DNA of 21,485 nucleotides from an uncultured archaeon (GTDB lineage: Archaea > Thermoproteota > Nitrososphaeria > Nitrososphaerales > CALBXV01), in NCBI GenBank assembly GCA_937890045.1, contig CALBXV010000603.1, positions 1 to 21,485 on the forward strand, read 5' to 3'. Within the stretch, counting starts at the first letter, position 1, and the number at the start of each line of letters is the position of its first letter. Shown in pieces: positions 1 to 8,213 of this stretch. Made by a program: the position numbers and the translations under genes. The notes below the pieces were generated by a model. The model worked only from the letters and a program-made list of their open reading frames with translations, did not search any database and was not told the DNA's origin.

Positions 1-652
1 AACTATCAATAACAGTTGGTGCGAATCCGTATGCTGGATGTGTTCTTGCTCCAACGCCAACTGAAATATTAAAACTACCATTATCAGTTACAAATTCTTT
101 TCGTAATCTTAAATCACTTTGACCATATTTTATTTCTTCTAAACCCAAATCAGCATATCTTAATTTAAAAATAAACCAATCACCAAGATATCTCAATTGA
201 TATTCTTTACTTGCGTGTTTCATATCCCAACGACGGTGTTCCATATACTTTACTAAGTATTCAAATCCTTTTACTCTACCAACTGTTGCGGCTTCATTTG
301 GACTTGCGTCTTGCATACCTTTATACCAATCTCCACCCACACCAGCATTTTTTACACCACGTTTTCCTTCATAATGAAATCGTGCAATTTTTCTTATACC
401 AAATGCTATATCATAATCAGGTTTTAATTCTCTTTCTTCTTTATGTACAGTTAATTCACCATTTAACCAATTTTCTAATCCTGTTTCAGGGTCAATCATT
501 GACAGTTTATATCTATCATCCTGGTGCATTGGCGAATGCATATTAAATCCTGCATAAACAGTTGAGTATTTAAAAAAGTTGGAAAACGCCCCTTCTATTT
601 GACCAAATAAAGTAGACATTAATAATAACATCGTAATCAAAAGATTTCGCAT
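1..652 (-). CDS. Partial exported protein, possible outer-membrane beta-barrel (3' end beyond window)
   Basis: This reading frame starts at ATG 652-650 behind a GGAG ribosome binding site and stays open to the left edge, giving 217 residues without a stop. It is the last gene of the virion operon inside the window. Residues 1-18 (MRNLLITMLLLMSTLFGQ) look like a cleavable signal peptide: one basic residue, a long Leu/Met core, then a small-residue cleavage region. The mature part is rich in aromatic and charged residues. Its last ~60 residues, around SFNISVGVGARTHPAYG, alternate polar and hydrophobic residues as in outer-membrane strands, but I recognise no family. A signal peptide in a late structural operon is unusual, because virion proteins assemble in the cytoplasm. 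It could act in the host envelope (lysis, superinfection exclusion) or be a host-derived gene. The frame and start are secure; the function is unknown. Confidence 0.8.
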   Translation of the reverse strand, partial: MRNLLITMLLLMSTLFGQIEGAFSNFFKYSTVYAGFNMHSPMHQDDRYKLSMIDPETGLENWLNGELTVHKEERELKPDYDIAFGIRKIARFHYEGKRGVKNAGVGGDWYKGMQDASPNEAATVGRVKGFEYLVKYMEHRRWDMKHASKEYQLRYLGDWFIFKLRYADLGLEEIKYGQSDLRLRKEFVTDNGSFNISVGVGARTHPAYGFAPTVIDS

Positions 653-697
653 TTTTATTCTCCAAAATAATACAGTTTTATACAATTATAAATATCG

Positions 698-1672
698 TTA
701 CACATCAAATCTGACTACAAACTTCAAAGATAATTCATCATCATTCTTTATAGGTTGGGCTAATTTACCTGCAGCTAAGAGTTCATTATTATCACTATAA
801 AGTCCTATAGTAGTTATATATGGTCGAAACTCAGAATGTGTTGCTGGCCCTATTACATTTTCAGTAGGATTATAAAATGATTTTAAACTACCTGTTCCAT
901 TTGTTGGGTTATCACCTGGCGCAAATATAGAGTGTATATTACCAACTCCCTGAACAACTTGCATAGAACCACTTCTATCTTGAGTTATAGAAATGTTTGT
1001 TGTGGAATTAAATTCACCTTCATTTGCAGTTACACCAATTTCATATTCATAATGAGTATGTGTACCTTCAAAAGTTAATTGAAATCCATCACCACCATTT
1101 CCTGTTCCAACATTAGAATAACTACCCGTATCTGTAATAACCATTACGCCATGTTCATAAAAAATATTTCCAACTTGTGATCCTGAATTATTTGCATTTG
1201 GTGTTTTTGCTGCAAAACTTGATGAAAAAGCTTGGTCATATAAATTACCCTTACCATCATCTTTAATTGTAAAAGTTGAATTAGCTGAATCGTCTACTAA
1301 TTTAATAGAATATGGATTTACCCTTTCTCCAAAAAATTGACGAGGAATTGTAAGTACAGTACAAGATCCATGAAGTTCTCTAATAGAAGATGAATTAAAA
1401 CAATAAGAATTGTATGGTGCAGGCCAATCTCTATAGTACATATGTTTCACCTGCCTAAAAATTGGTATATGAAAAAACGACTGACTATAAGGATAGACAG
1501 AATTTGTAAAGTCTGTTTTAGCCGCAGTATCTACTGCAAAAGCATATCCACTTGATGATATACCTGCAATACCAAAAGCACCACTACCACTATCCGCATC
1601 AGAAATCGTATACGATTTATGGGATTTGTATGGTTTTATAGATACGTCGGAAGGGTCTATGTTTTTAAACAC
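698..1672 (-). CDS. Putative tail fibre/baseplate-distal structural protein (324 aa, GTG start)
   Basis: The frame starts at GTG 1672-1670, six bases after AGGAG, and no ATG in the frame is better placed. The product has no signal peptide or membrane segment and is rich in Ser, Gly, Asn, Thr and aromatic residues, as in phage fibre and adhesin proteins. The last ~42 residues (around PYITTIGLYSDNNELLAAGK) match the end of the upstream 337-residue protein (TYITTVGLYNDSNELLAVAK), so the two share a C-terminal module. I have a general memory of this ending in structural proteins of marine T4-like phages, but I assign no specific T4 equivalent. The gene lies 18 bases after the 337-residue gene, at the distal end of the baseplate cluster, where fibre or host-recognition genes are plausible. 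Function is inferred from position and composition. Confidence 0.85.
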   Translation of the reverse strand: MFKNIDPSDVSIKPYKSHKSYTISDADSGSGAFGIAGISSSGYAFAVDTAAKTDFTNSVYPYSQSFFHIPIFRQVKHMYYRDWPAPYNSYCFNSSSIRELHGSCTVLTIPRQFFGERVNPYSIKLVDDSANSTFTIKDDGKGNLYDQAFSSSFAAKTPNANNSGSQVGNIFYEHGVMVITDTGSYSNVGTGNGGDGFQLTFEGTHTHYEYEIGVTANEGEFNSTTNISITQDRSGSMQVVQGVGNIHSIFAPGDNPTNGTGSLKSFYNPTENVIGPATHSEFRPYITTIGLYSDNNELLAAGKLAQPIKNDDELSLKFVVRFDV

Positions 1673-1690
1673 CCTAGTCTCCTTCCTGTA

Positions 1691-2704
1691 TTAGTAATCT
1701 AATTTAACTTTAATTATAGCTTCTCTACTAAAACTTTTCAATATTGGTTTACTAAGTTTAGCAACTGCTAAAAGTTCATTAGAATCGTTATACAAACCAA
1801 CTGTAGTAATATATGTTTTAGGGTCTGACTTAAATGAAGGTTGCACTAATGCACCATCAGAAGCAGTAAAGAACGTTGGATTATTACTAAAGTTAAATTT
1901 CTTATTTGTTACTCTTGCAAAATAGTGAGTTGTATTCAATTGTTCCTCACGTCGAGAAACAAAATACACACCATTAGATACTGAATTAAAGAAAGCACCT
2001 GCATTATTTGAATCTGTTCCTGCCGCACCTGCTGTTCTTGAAAAAGAAGCTGATGTTGCAGTTACAGGAGCATTTAATACGATAATTCCTAAATCAGGAT
2101 AAAATAATCCATATCCACCACCTGGTTGAGCTGATGCCGCAGTTTTAGTTACTGCTGTTCCCGTTGCTATAGAACCACTAACTACATTAAATACTCTTCC
2201 ACCTGCATTAACAGAAGGATTTGTAGTAGCACCACTATCATCAATTAGTTTAACTTTTTTGTTGCTGCTTCCTGTTAAATGTAATTCCCAATTACCTGGA
2301 TCCATTTTTTCACGAAGTCTTGCTCTAGCAACACTAATAACGTATACATCATCAGCATCTACAGAACCACCAAATGTAAATTTAGAATCTCCAGGTGTTA
2401 ATAGTAAATTTCTATATTGCCTGTAAATTGCTTTACTTGGATAGTTTCCTGTCTGACCTAATGAACCTCTACCATTTACATGCCCATATGCAACAGAAAG
2501 TTGAATTTCTGCTTCTGAGTCTGAAGCTGGATTTGTTTTATACACGTCATAGTAATATTGTCCATTACTTGAACTTTGAATTGAAGAAGTATACATTGTA
2601 GTTAATGTGCCAACACCACCACTCCACATACCTGAAGAAACTGTTTGTCTTAAATTAGACACCATATCATCAGCGGGACTAAATCTTGTAAAAATTTCAG
2701 CCAT
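1691..2704 (-). CDS. Putative tail fibre/baseplate-distal structural protein (337 aa)
   Basis: The frame starts at ATG 2704 behind AGGAGATAAATC; this ribosome binding site overlaps the stop of the upstream gene. The N-terminal half has a motif-like stretch, ISVARARLREKMDPGNWELH, followed by a Gly/Ser/Ala-rich central part that includes GGGYGLFYPDLGIIVLN. The C-terminal ~42 residues are paralogous to the end of the 324-residue neighbour. There are no membrane segments and no signal peptide. Composition and position suggest a virion protein of the distal baseplate or a fibre, and the conserved tail could be a shared docking or assembly element. The N-terminal parts of the two neighbours do not look alike, so this is a shared domain rather than a simple tandem gene duplication. 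No T4 counterpart is assigned. Confidence 0.85.
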   Translation of the reverse strand: MAEIFTRFSPADDMVSNLRQTVSSGMWSGGVGTLTTMYTSSIQSSSNGQYYYDVYKTNPASDSEAEIQLSVAYGHVNGRGSLGQTGNYPSKAIYRQYRNLLLTPGDSKFTFGGSVDADDVYVISVARARLREKMDPGNWELHLTGSSNKKVKLIDDSGATTNPSVNAGGRVFNVVSGSIATGTAVTKTAASAQPGGGYGLFYPDLGIIVLNAPVTATSASFSRTAGAAGTDSNNAGAFFNSVSNGVYFVSRREEQLNTTHYFARVTNKKFNFSNNPTFFTASDGALVQPSFKSDPKTYITTVGLYNDSNELLAVAKLSKPILKSFSREAIIKVKLDY

Positions 2705-2714
2705 GATTTATCTC

Positions 2715-3353
2715 CTAAGCGTTAGCATTTACTGTTATAGGAACGGTAACTACTGCACCAGTTTCGTTTCCAATTATTGTAATTTGTGTTACAATCTTAG
2801 TAGTAGTGCTTCTTGCTACGATAGAAAATGTTTTACCAATAACTGATAAACTTTTCTTTCTTTCAGCATCACTAAGAAAAACTGGCGTAGTTGCACCACC
2901 AACTACTACTTCACCACCCTGTGCTACAGTTAAATCTGCTGCATCTGAATTGTGAAGGATAACTGTATATCCTAATTGTCCATCTGATCCATTTTTTGTA
3001 TCAGGTGAAAGTGAAGTTTTTTGTCCTGCACTTGAAAAGGTGTATCCTGTAGAAGGAATTGCCAATTCAAGAATAGGCATTTTGGTTGTACCTTTTGGTA
3101 AACTAACCAATTTGTATCTCATAATCTGATTTTCATCAGGAAATGCTTCCAATAATGGTAAATTTTCTATGGCAGAACCATAAGAATTAGTACCATTTGG
3201 ATGAGTTACATCCCAAAGGGAATAGTCAACTTCATCATCACCTAAAGCAAATTTGGATATTTTGAATTCATCCCCACCACGAGCTAATAACTCACGACCT
3301 TTTTTTGTTAATATAGCGTCTACGGTTGTTGTTGTGTTATCAAGATAACCCAT
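2715..3353 (-). CDS. Conserved phage structural protein, baseplate/tail (212 aa)
   Basis: The start is ATG 3353 behind AGGAG. The N-terminus (MGYLDNTTTTVDAILTKKGR, then ELLARGG) followed by KFALGDDEVDYSLWD and the segment around residues 54-68 (NGTNSYG then ENLPLLEA) is a pattern I associate with a small structural protein found widely in marine T4-like and related phages. This is recall, not a search. The C-terminal half is Ser/Thr/Val-rich and looks beta-structured. The gene follows a 71-base gap after the 1246-residue gene, the largest gap in this operon, so it may have its own promoter or processing site. The exact role (baseplate periphery or fibre attachment) is not known to me. Confidence 0.87.
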   Translation of the reverse strand: MGYLDNTTTTVDAILTKKGRELLARGGDEFKISKFALGDDEVDYSLWDVTHPNGTNSYGSAIENLPLLEAFPDENQIMRYKLVSLPKGTTKMPILELAIPSTGYTFSSAGQKTSLSPDTKNGSDGQLGYTVILHNSDAADLTVAQGGEVVVGGATTPVFLSDAERKKSLSVIGKTFSIVARSTTTKIVTQITIIGNETGAVVTVPITVNANA

Positions 3354-3424
3354 TTTTTAATCTCCTATAGGATTGGATAAAATAAGATAAGTATACTTCT
3401 CTAATAAATATATACTTTTCATAT
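3354..3424 (-). promoter_or_regulatory. Intergenic gap with late-promoter-like element and palindrome
   Basis: This is the only sizeable gap inside the late operon. On the minus strand GATAAATA (3429-3422) resembles the T4-type late promoter element (NATAAATA) and lies about 70 bases before the 212-residue gene, although it overlaps the stop of the 1246-residue gene. A perfect 10-base palindrome, AAGTATACTT, sits at 3389-3398. In a genome this AT-rich both could arise by chance, so a promoter is only a suggestion. Confidence 0.3.
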
Positions 3425-6400
3425 TTATCTCTCTGTTTTTAATCTTGACTTGCCAGGCTCCTGAACCACAAGTCTTGTTTGTTTTACATCGGTTGTTTCT
3501 ATGGGTGAAAAACCATCAGGAGTTGTTTCAATTGTTTGTTTACACCCATCATAAAACAAATTAAATAAATTTGAATAATGATTATACTTAGTATCATATT
3601 CTGACGCTACAAGCGAAGAAGAATAAGAATTTCCTTTAGATTCACTTATTGAACTACTAAAGAAGAATCTATGTTCATAATTATGTTCAGATACTCTAGA
3701 ACCACTTATAAACGGTGAAAGTCCTTCTGAAAAAATATAATTTGGACCACCTCTTGTTACTGAAGCTGTATGATAATTTGCACCATAGCCCCCAAGATTA
3801 TCTATTGATTCCAATTTATATAAAGTTGGTCTTCTAAAAATATCTGCTTCAAATGACCCAGAATGATTATCATCATAACCAATTATTCCTCTATAAGTTA
3901 AATATTCAGCACTAGCAGAAAAGAGTGTTTCTGCGGCATATTCTGTTAAATCTATTTCACCTCTATAAGATTTATTATCAAAACTAGGTGCTTTTCCTAA
4001 TACTTCTTTACTTCTTTCAAATATATTAGGTTCTATAACTATTCCATATGTTTTACTAGACCTAAAAGGTGTAAATTTTCTTGCTAATTCAAATATAGAA
4101 TTATCATAATATTTAATCAATCTCATATAATCCCAAAAGCTATTTGGTGAACTATACTTCTGCCAATAAGAATCTGCTATCTTTTTTAAACCACGATATT
4201 TGTATTTATATTCATCTCTTGGATCACCAATATATTGATCAAAATCTAAATCTGCTACAGAACGAATAATATCCTCATTAATAACATCGGATGGTGCAAA
4301 ATATATTCCAACCTTTGGTGAGTCTACAGGTGCTAAATCAAAAGTAGATTGTTCCATTTTTTTCTTAGGATTTAAATTACCAACTAATTTAGAATCTTCT
4401 ATTCTAATTTTAGTACTCATCATTCTATTTGGTCCAAGATTTGGAACTTTCATTTTATGTTCTTCTACTACACTATTAAAAAAGTTTCCTGTAAATCCTA
4501 CTGCACTACCTGTCTGTACATAGTGAACATCACCACTAGTATCGGCTATTGATGTATTACTTTGTAAATTTTGATTATCGTTAAAAGAATATCTTAAAAT
4601 TAAATCAGTATAAGAAGCAGATGCATGATTACCATTATATGCTCCTGGTGCCGCTACATGATTATCAAATGCTGATTCACTTAATGGTGCAGTCCAATAT
4701 CTAAACTCCATCATAGAACCTGTAAATTTATTATAACCACCTTGAAGTCCTGAGGCATTTGCTAATCCACCAATATACATTATATTTGAACCAGTTTGAA
4801 ATGAAGTATTATAAGAAGAAGCTGTTATATTAAGTGAAGCTGTTTGTTCTAAAAATATTTTACTTCTACCTGCATCATATCGTTTTGCATATAAATCATA
4901 TCTTGTTTTTAAAGCAGGATTGTCAACTGTCATTTCAGCACCACTTTGTGATACTCTTGATAACATTACTGAAATGTAATCACCGTCATATACAGGAAAG
5001 TTTTGAACTGATGCTGATAGGAATCCATTAGAGCCTGATAATACAAAATCTATGTGTCCTCTTGAATCTGTAGAACCATTATCTCTTAATACAACACCCC
5101 ATTTAAATGTATCAGAGCCCGAATCTTGTGCTTCAATTAAATATCTATTATTTAATCCACTACCACTATTAACACCTCTAAACCTAAACTCTACTGTATC
5201 TGGTCTTTTACCATCTACTGTATCTTTTGGCCATGGTGTTATAATATATTGTTCACCTTTAAAATCTAATGCTTTTGTAAATTTCTTTGTTATTAAAAAA
5301 TTTGGTTTCCCTTTAACATCAGGACCTCCAAACTCTCTAACTCTTAATATCGTAGATGGTATACCATAACAATTTATAATACCTTTTAATGCTCTTATTG
5401 TACCTTTCGTTTTAAGGAAGAAAGGTAAGTTGTTAATAAGTCTTTTTTGTATTTCTGCTTGTATATCCTTTTCTGGTTTAGATGAATACTGAACATAAGT
5501 TGAACCTGATAGATATTGACCTAAATGCCATCTTTCTAACGAAATCAAATCTTTGTTTGATTTTATATTTAATCCTAAAGATTTTGCTACATCAAAAACT
5601 AACTCATCAGCAAAACCTTCATTTCTATCTTCTAACCCTTCATTTCTATCATGCACCTTAGTCATATGAGTAATGTATAACCATATATTATCATAAAACT
5701 CTCCAACCATTCCTGCAAATTTAAAAAAGTCATTATTAGAACTATCTTCTTTTACAAATTGTGGTAAAAGATTTTTTATACTATTTAAATTAACTTTATC
5801 AAATGCACTAGCACTTGCTATTTGTCCATCATACCAAGAAACTGCTTGCGAAGCAGTAACAGGATAATTTATATAAGGACTTGAATAAGTTCCTGAACCA
5901 CCCGACTTTGGCCACGCACTATTATATCTAACTGTATCTTGTATTACTGAACCCGAAACGAAAGAAGTAGAAGTATTCCACAAATATTTTTCATAAAGCG
6001 TAAATCCTTGTTTAACTTCTCTTATCTTTCTATCCCATTTTCTTTTATCTGCAGAAGAACCGCTAGTAGTTATCATAGAAGAACTTTCAGCAGTATATGA
6101 ATCTATTTGAGAAACTTTATATTTAAAATTCTTTAATCTTTGTTCAGCTGAACTATAATTTACGAAATTAGAATATTGAGAAAAATCAACATTTAAATCT
6201 GTACTAGCTAAACTTGCAGATATAAGAGTATCTTCAAAATCTTTTCTAATTTTTGGATCGGTGGTTTTTAAACTATCTTCTGTAATATAACTTGTTTGTC
6301 TATCTCTTACAGGAGACTCTAAAGAATCTACATCAGGCGATCTAAGAACTACATATTCTTCATCTTCTGTAGGTGGAACTAAAACCACATCTTCAGAATA

Positions 6401-7165
6401 TGTTTCCAACATTTTATCTGCAAATATAACTTCATCCGTTTTTTGAACTTCTTCATCAAGAGGATCCATCAATTTTAAAACATATGAATATGGATATTCT
6501 TTAATTGTATCTTTATCAAGTTGTAAATTAGTTACTAATGCTTCATTATCTTCATCAAACATTAAATGAGTTTTTAATTCTGTTAAATCATAATGTGGAT
6601 ACGTAACATTAAAAGTTAATCTACTTCTTGGATTAGTACCCTCATAATCTCCATCAAGACTTCCAAGCGATTGTGCTAAACTATTCCAATCTTGATTTAC
6701 TTTTACTGTATTTTTATTTACAACTTCTACTATATCTGCGTGAAAATCTGAATATATAGGTGTAACGATTTTAATTTCTTCAGTAATAAATTCTGGTTCA
6801 GGCGCCGGCGGATTTTCTACAATAGGTGGTTCGTTTTTAGATTTTACTTCTTTAGCTTCATCTGCAACTTTAATTTCTTTAGGTACTGGTTTCCCTTTTG
6901 CTGATTCAAGACTATCAGGTAATTCAGTTACCGCTGATCCTTCAGAATCAACTGTAACTTGTTTTTGTTCTATTACTTGTTCAACAACATCTACTATAGT
7001 TCTTGATTCACTTCCTATTGTTCTAAAACGACGTGGTTCTGGTCTAGTTCCTTGTGTAGACGTACTAGCAGCTTGAGCTGCTTGTTGCGCTGCTACATCA
7101 GAAGACTTCTTTTTTCTTTTTATTTTTCTTCTTCCAGAGATTCCTTTTTTACGTCGTCTAGCCAT
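3425..7165 (-). CDS. Large LamG-domain baseplate/tail structural protein (1246 aa)
   Basis: The start is ATG 7165, with GGAG ten bases upstream inside the end of the previous gene. Residues 1-22 are almost all Arg/Lys (MARRRKKGISGRRKIKRKKK), followed by a low-complexity, Pro/Glu-rich linker to about residue 125. Residues ~480-615 hold a helical region ending in LINNLPFFLKTKGTIRALKG and CYGIPSTILRVREFGG; this KGT...YGIP pattern recalls the P2 gpI-type tail/baseplate family, an analogy from memory. Residues ~620-860 look like a LamG/concanavalin-like domain (paired beta segments such as SNIMYIGGLANASG and GSMMEFRYWTAPLS). The remaining ~390 residues are unassigned. A seven-residue tandem duplication (DRNEGLE DRNEGFA) lies at 506-519. 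Size and position suggest a peripheral baseplate component that carries fibres, functionally like T4 gp7 or gp10, but homology to those is not shown. Confidence 0.85.
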   Translation of the reverse strand: MARRRKKGISGRRKIKRKKKSSDVAAQQAAQAASTSTQGTRPEPRRFRTIGSESRTIVDVVEQVIEQKQVTVDSEGSAVTELPDSLESAKGKPVPKEIKVADEAKEVKSKNEPPIVENPPAPEPEFITEEIKIVTPIYSDFHADIVEVVNKNTVKVNQDWNSLAQSLGSLDGDYEGTNPRSRLTFNVTYPHYDLTELKTHLMFDEDNEALVTNLQLDKDTIKEYPYSYVLKLMDPLDEEVQKTDEVIFADKMLETYSEDVVLVPPTEDEEYVVLRSPDVDSLESPVRDRQTSYITEDSLKTTDPKIRKDFEDTLISASLASTDLNVDFSQYSNFVNYSSAEQRLKNFKYKVSQIDSYTAESSSMITTSGSSADKRKWDRKIREVKQGFTLYEKYLWNTSTSFVSGSVIQDTVRYNSAWPKSGGSGTYSSPYINYPVTASQAVSWYDGQIASASAFDKVNLNSIKNLLPQFVKEDSSNNDFFKFAGMVGEFYDNIWLYITHMTKVHDRNEGLEDRNEGFADELVFDVAKSLGLNIKSNKDLISLERWHLGQYLSGSTYVQYSSKPEKDIQAEIQKRLINNLPFFLKTKGTIRALKGIINCYGIPSTILRVREFGGPDVKGKPNFLITKKFTKALDFKGEQYIITPWPKDTVDGKRPDTVEFRFRGVNSGSGLNNRYLIEAQDSGSDTFKWGVVLRDNGSTDSRGHIDFVLSGSNGFLSASVQNFPVYDGDYISVMLSRVSQSGAEMTVDNPALKTRYDLYAKRYDAGRSKIFLEQTASLNITASSYNTSFQTGSNIMYIGGLANASGLQGGYNKFTGSMMEFRYWTAPLSESAFDNHVAAPGAYNGNHASASYTDLILRYSFNDNQNLQSNTSIADTSGDVHYVQTGSAVGFTGNFFNSVVEEHKMKVPNLGPNRMMSTKIRIEDSKLVGNLNPKKKMEQSTFDLAPVDSPKVGIYFAPSDVINEDIIRSVADLDFDQYIGDPRDEYKYKYRGLKKIADSYWQKYSSPNSFWDYMRLIKYYDNSIFELARKFTPFRSSKTYGIVIEPNIFERSKEVLGKAPSFDNKSYRGEIDLTEYAAETLFSASAEYLTYRGIIGYDDNHSGSFEADIFRRPTLYKLESIDNLGGYGANYHTASVTRGGPNYIFSEGLSPFISGSRVSEHNYEHRFFFSSSISESKGNSYSSSLVASEYDTKYNHYSNLFNLFYDGCKQTIETTPDGFSPIETTDVKQTRLVVQEPGKSRLKTER

Positions 7166-7167
7166 AA

Positions 7168-8211
7168 CTATATATCTCCACCCATATCACCTTCCCGACC
7201 TTCAACGTCTCCATAGTTAGTAACAGGATCATAACCACCACCTGTAGCATCAGCTGTATCTTGCATAGATAATACATTTGGATCTATCTCTGTTATAGGA
7301 TCATCTCCATATTTCGATTCAGGAGGTAATGGGTCAGTTTTAGCATCTTCTCGCCTTTTAATTGCTTCTTCTTTTGCTGTAGTTTTAGCATCTTCTTCTT
7401 TATTTTCAGGTGGAGGACCTTCCCAATTTGGATTTGGATGTTGTTTATATATAATATCAGTATTATATCCCGTTATAAATGCGTTTTTAATTATTAATTC
7501 TCCACCAATCATATTGTCATTAAAACCATTATCAGAATCGTCTAAATTAGCAACAAGTTTTGTTGAATCAGTACTATCTACACTTATATCTCCTGTAATA
7601 TCGGTGAGTACAGGATCGTATTGCATTTCTTTAAATTGAAGAGACGCAAATCCATTTTTATATTCACCAATTTCAGAACTCTTTGGTATAACTCTTACTT
7701 CAGTTCTTGATGTTGATATATCTTGAATTAAATAATTGTCATCAAAAACAAAAACTTCTTCTCTTGTAGTTGGATTAGTTAAATCTAACTCAGCACCTTT
7801 AAACCACTTACCATCTTCTTCTCTAACTATACCATTCCAAAGATCATTATCACTATCAATGAAAAATACTCTTGGTTTACCACCTCTTTGTCGTAAAAAA
7901 TTATATACTATTCTATATTTTCCTGCTATTAAACCTAATGCTCTTATATCTTCACCAGGATTTAAATTTACTTTATCTCCTGAAACACCACCTTCTCTAA
8001 TTTCAGATCCTATAAAATTACCATCCATGTCATAAACATAATATTCTATAAAATCTTCTGATTTTTCTCCAAAATCATTTTTAAAATCAACAGTAATTGG
8101 TGGCACATAACCAGCCCTACTTTTTGCAGTACTAGTATTTTTAGCAGTATTTGCTACAGGTCTTATTTCAGCACTAGCTTGTTTTCCGCCTTCAAATCCT
8201 GGAATTGGCAT
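7168..8211 (-). CDS. Conserved baseplate/fibre-associated structural protein (347 aa)
   Basis: The start is ATG 8211 after GGGAG, which overlaps the end of the upstream gene. Residues ~38-110 contain VDFKNDF, YYVYDMDGNFIG, LNPGEDIRALGL and GKYRIVYNFLR, and residues 165-174 read ISTSRTEVRV. I recall this combination (D-x-DGN, LNPGED, GKY..VYNFLR, IS.SRTE.R) as a recurring beta-rich module in structural proteins of marine tailed phages. After residue ~255 the protein becomes a Pro/Glu/Asp/Lys-rich tail with no obvious fold (KEEDAKTTAKEEAIKRREDA). It ends two bases before the 1246-residue gene and is probably translationally coupled to it. It is likely a baseplate or fibre-attachment protein; no T4 name is justified. 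Confidence 0.85.
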   Translation of the reverse strand: MPIPGFEGGKQASAEIRPVANTAKNTSTAKSRAGYVPPITVDFKNDFGEKSEDFIEYYVYDMDGNFIGSEIREGGVSGDKVNLNPGEDIRALGLIAGKYRIVYNFLRQRGGKPRVFFIDSDNDLWNGIVREEDGKWFKGAELDLTNPTTREEVFVFDDNYLIQDISTSRTEVRVIPKSSEIGEYKNGFASLQFKEMQYDPVLTDITGDISVDSTDSTKLVANLDDSDNGFNDNMIGGELIIKNAFITGYNTDIIYKQHPNPNWEGPPPENKEEDAKTTAKEEAIKRREDAKTDPLPPESKYGDDPITEIDPNVLSMQDTADATGGGYDPVTNYGDVEGREGDMGGDI

Positions 8212-8213
8212 TA

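Noticed and set aside
211..546. Plus-strand open frame of 111 codons opposite the left-edge gene
   Set aside because: It lies antisense to a longer frame with a signal peptide and a proper ribosome binding site; its translation is rich in Leu, His and Tyr, as expected from reverse-strand AT-rich coding DNA, and it has no ribosome binding site.
687..694. TATAAATA on the plus strand (late-promoter match)
   Set aside because: It would transcribe antisense into the virion operon with no plus-strand gene downstream; several chance matches to this 8-mer are expected in a window this AT-rich.
4203..4210. TATAAATA on the minus strand inside the 1246-residue gene
   Set aside because: It is formed by coding sequence (Tyr/Lys codons), far from any gene start.
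5618..5655. Short tandem DNA repeat (CTTCATTTCTATC twice) considered as a possible repeat array
   Set aside because: There are only two units, in frame with the coding sequence, producing a seven-residue duplication; it is not a CRISPR or a regulatory iteron.
7736..8035. Plus-strand open frame of 99 codons
   Set aside because: It is opposite the 347-residue gene, whose conserved GKY..VYNFLR module lies in the same bases; there is no ribosome binding site.
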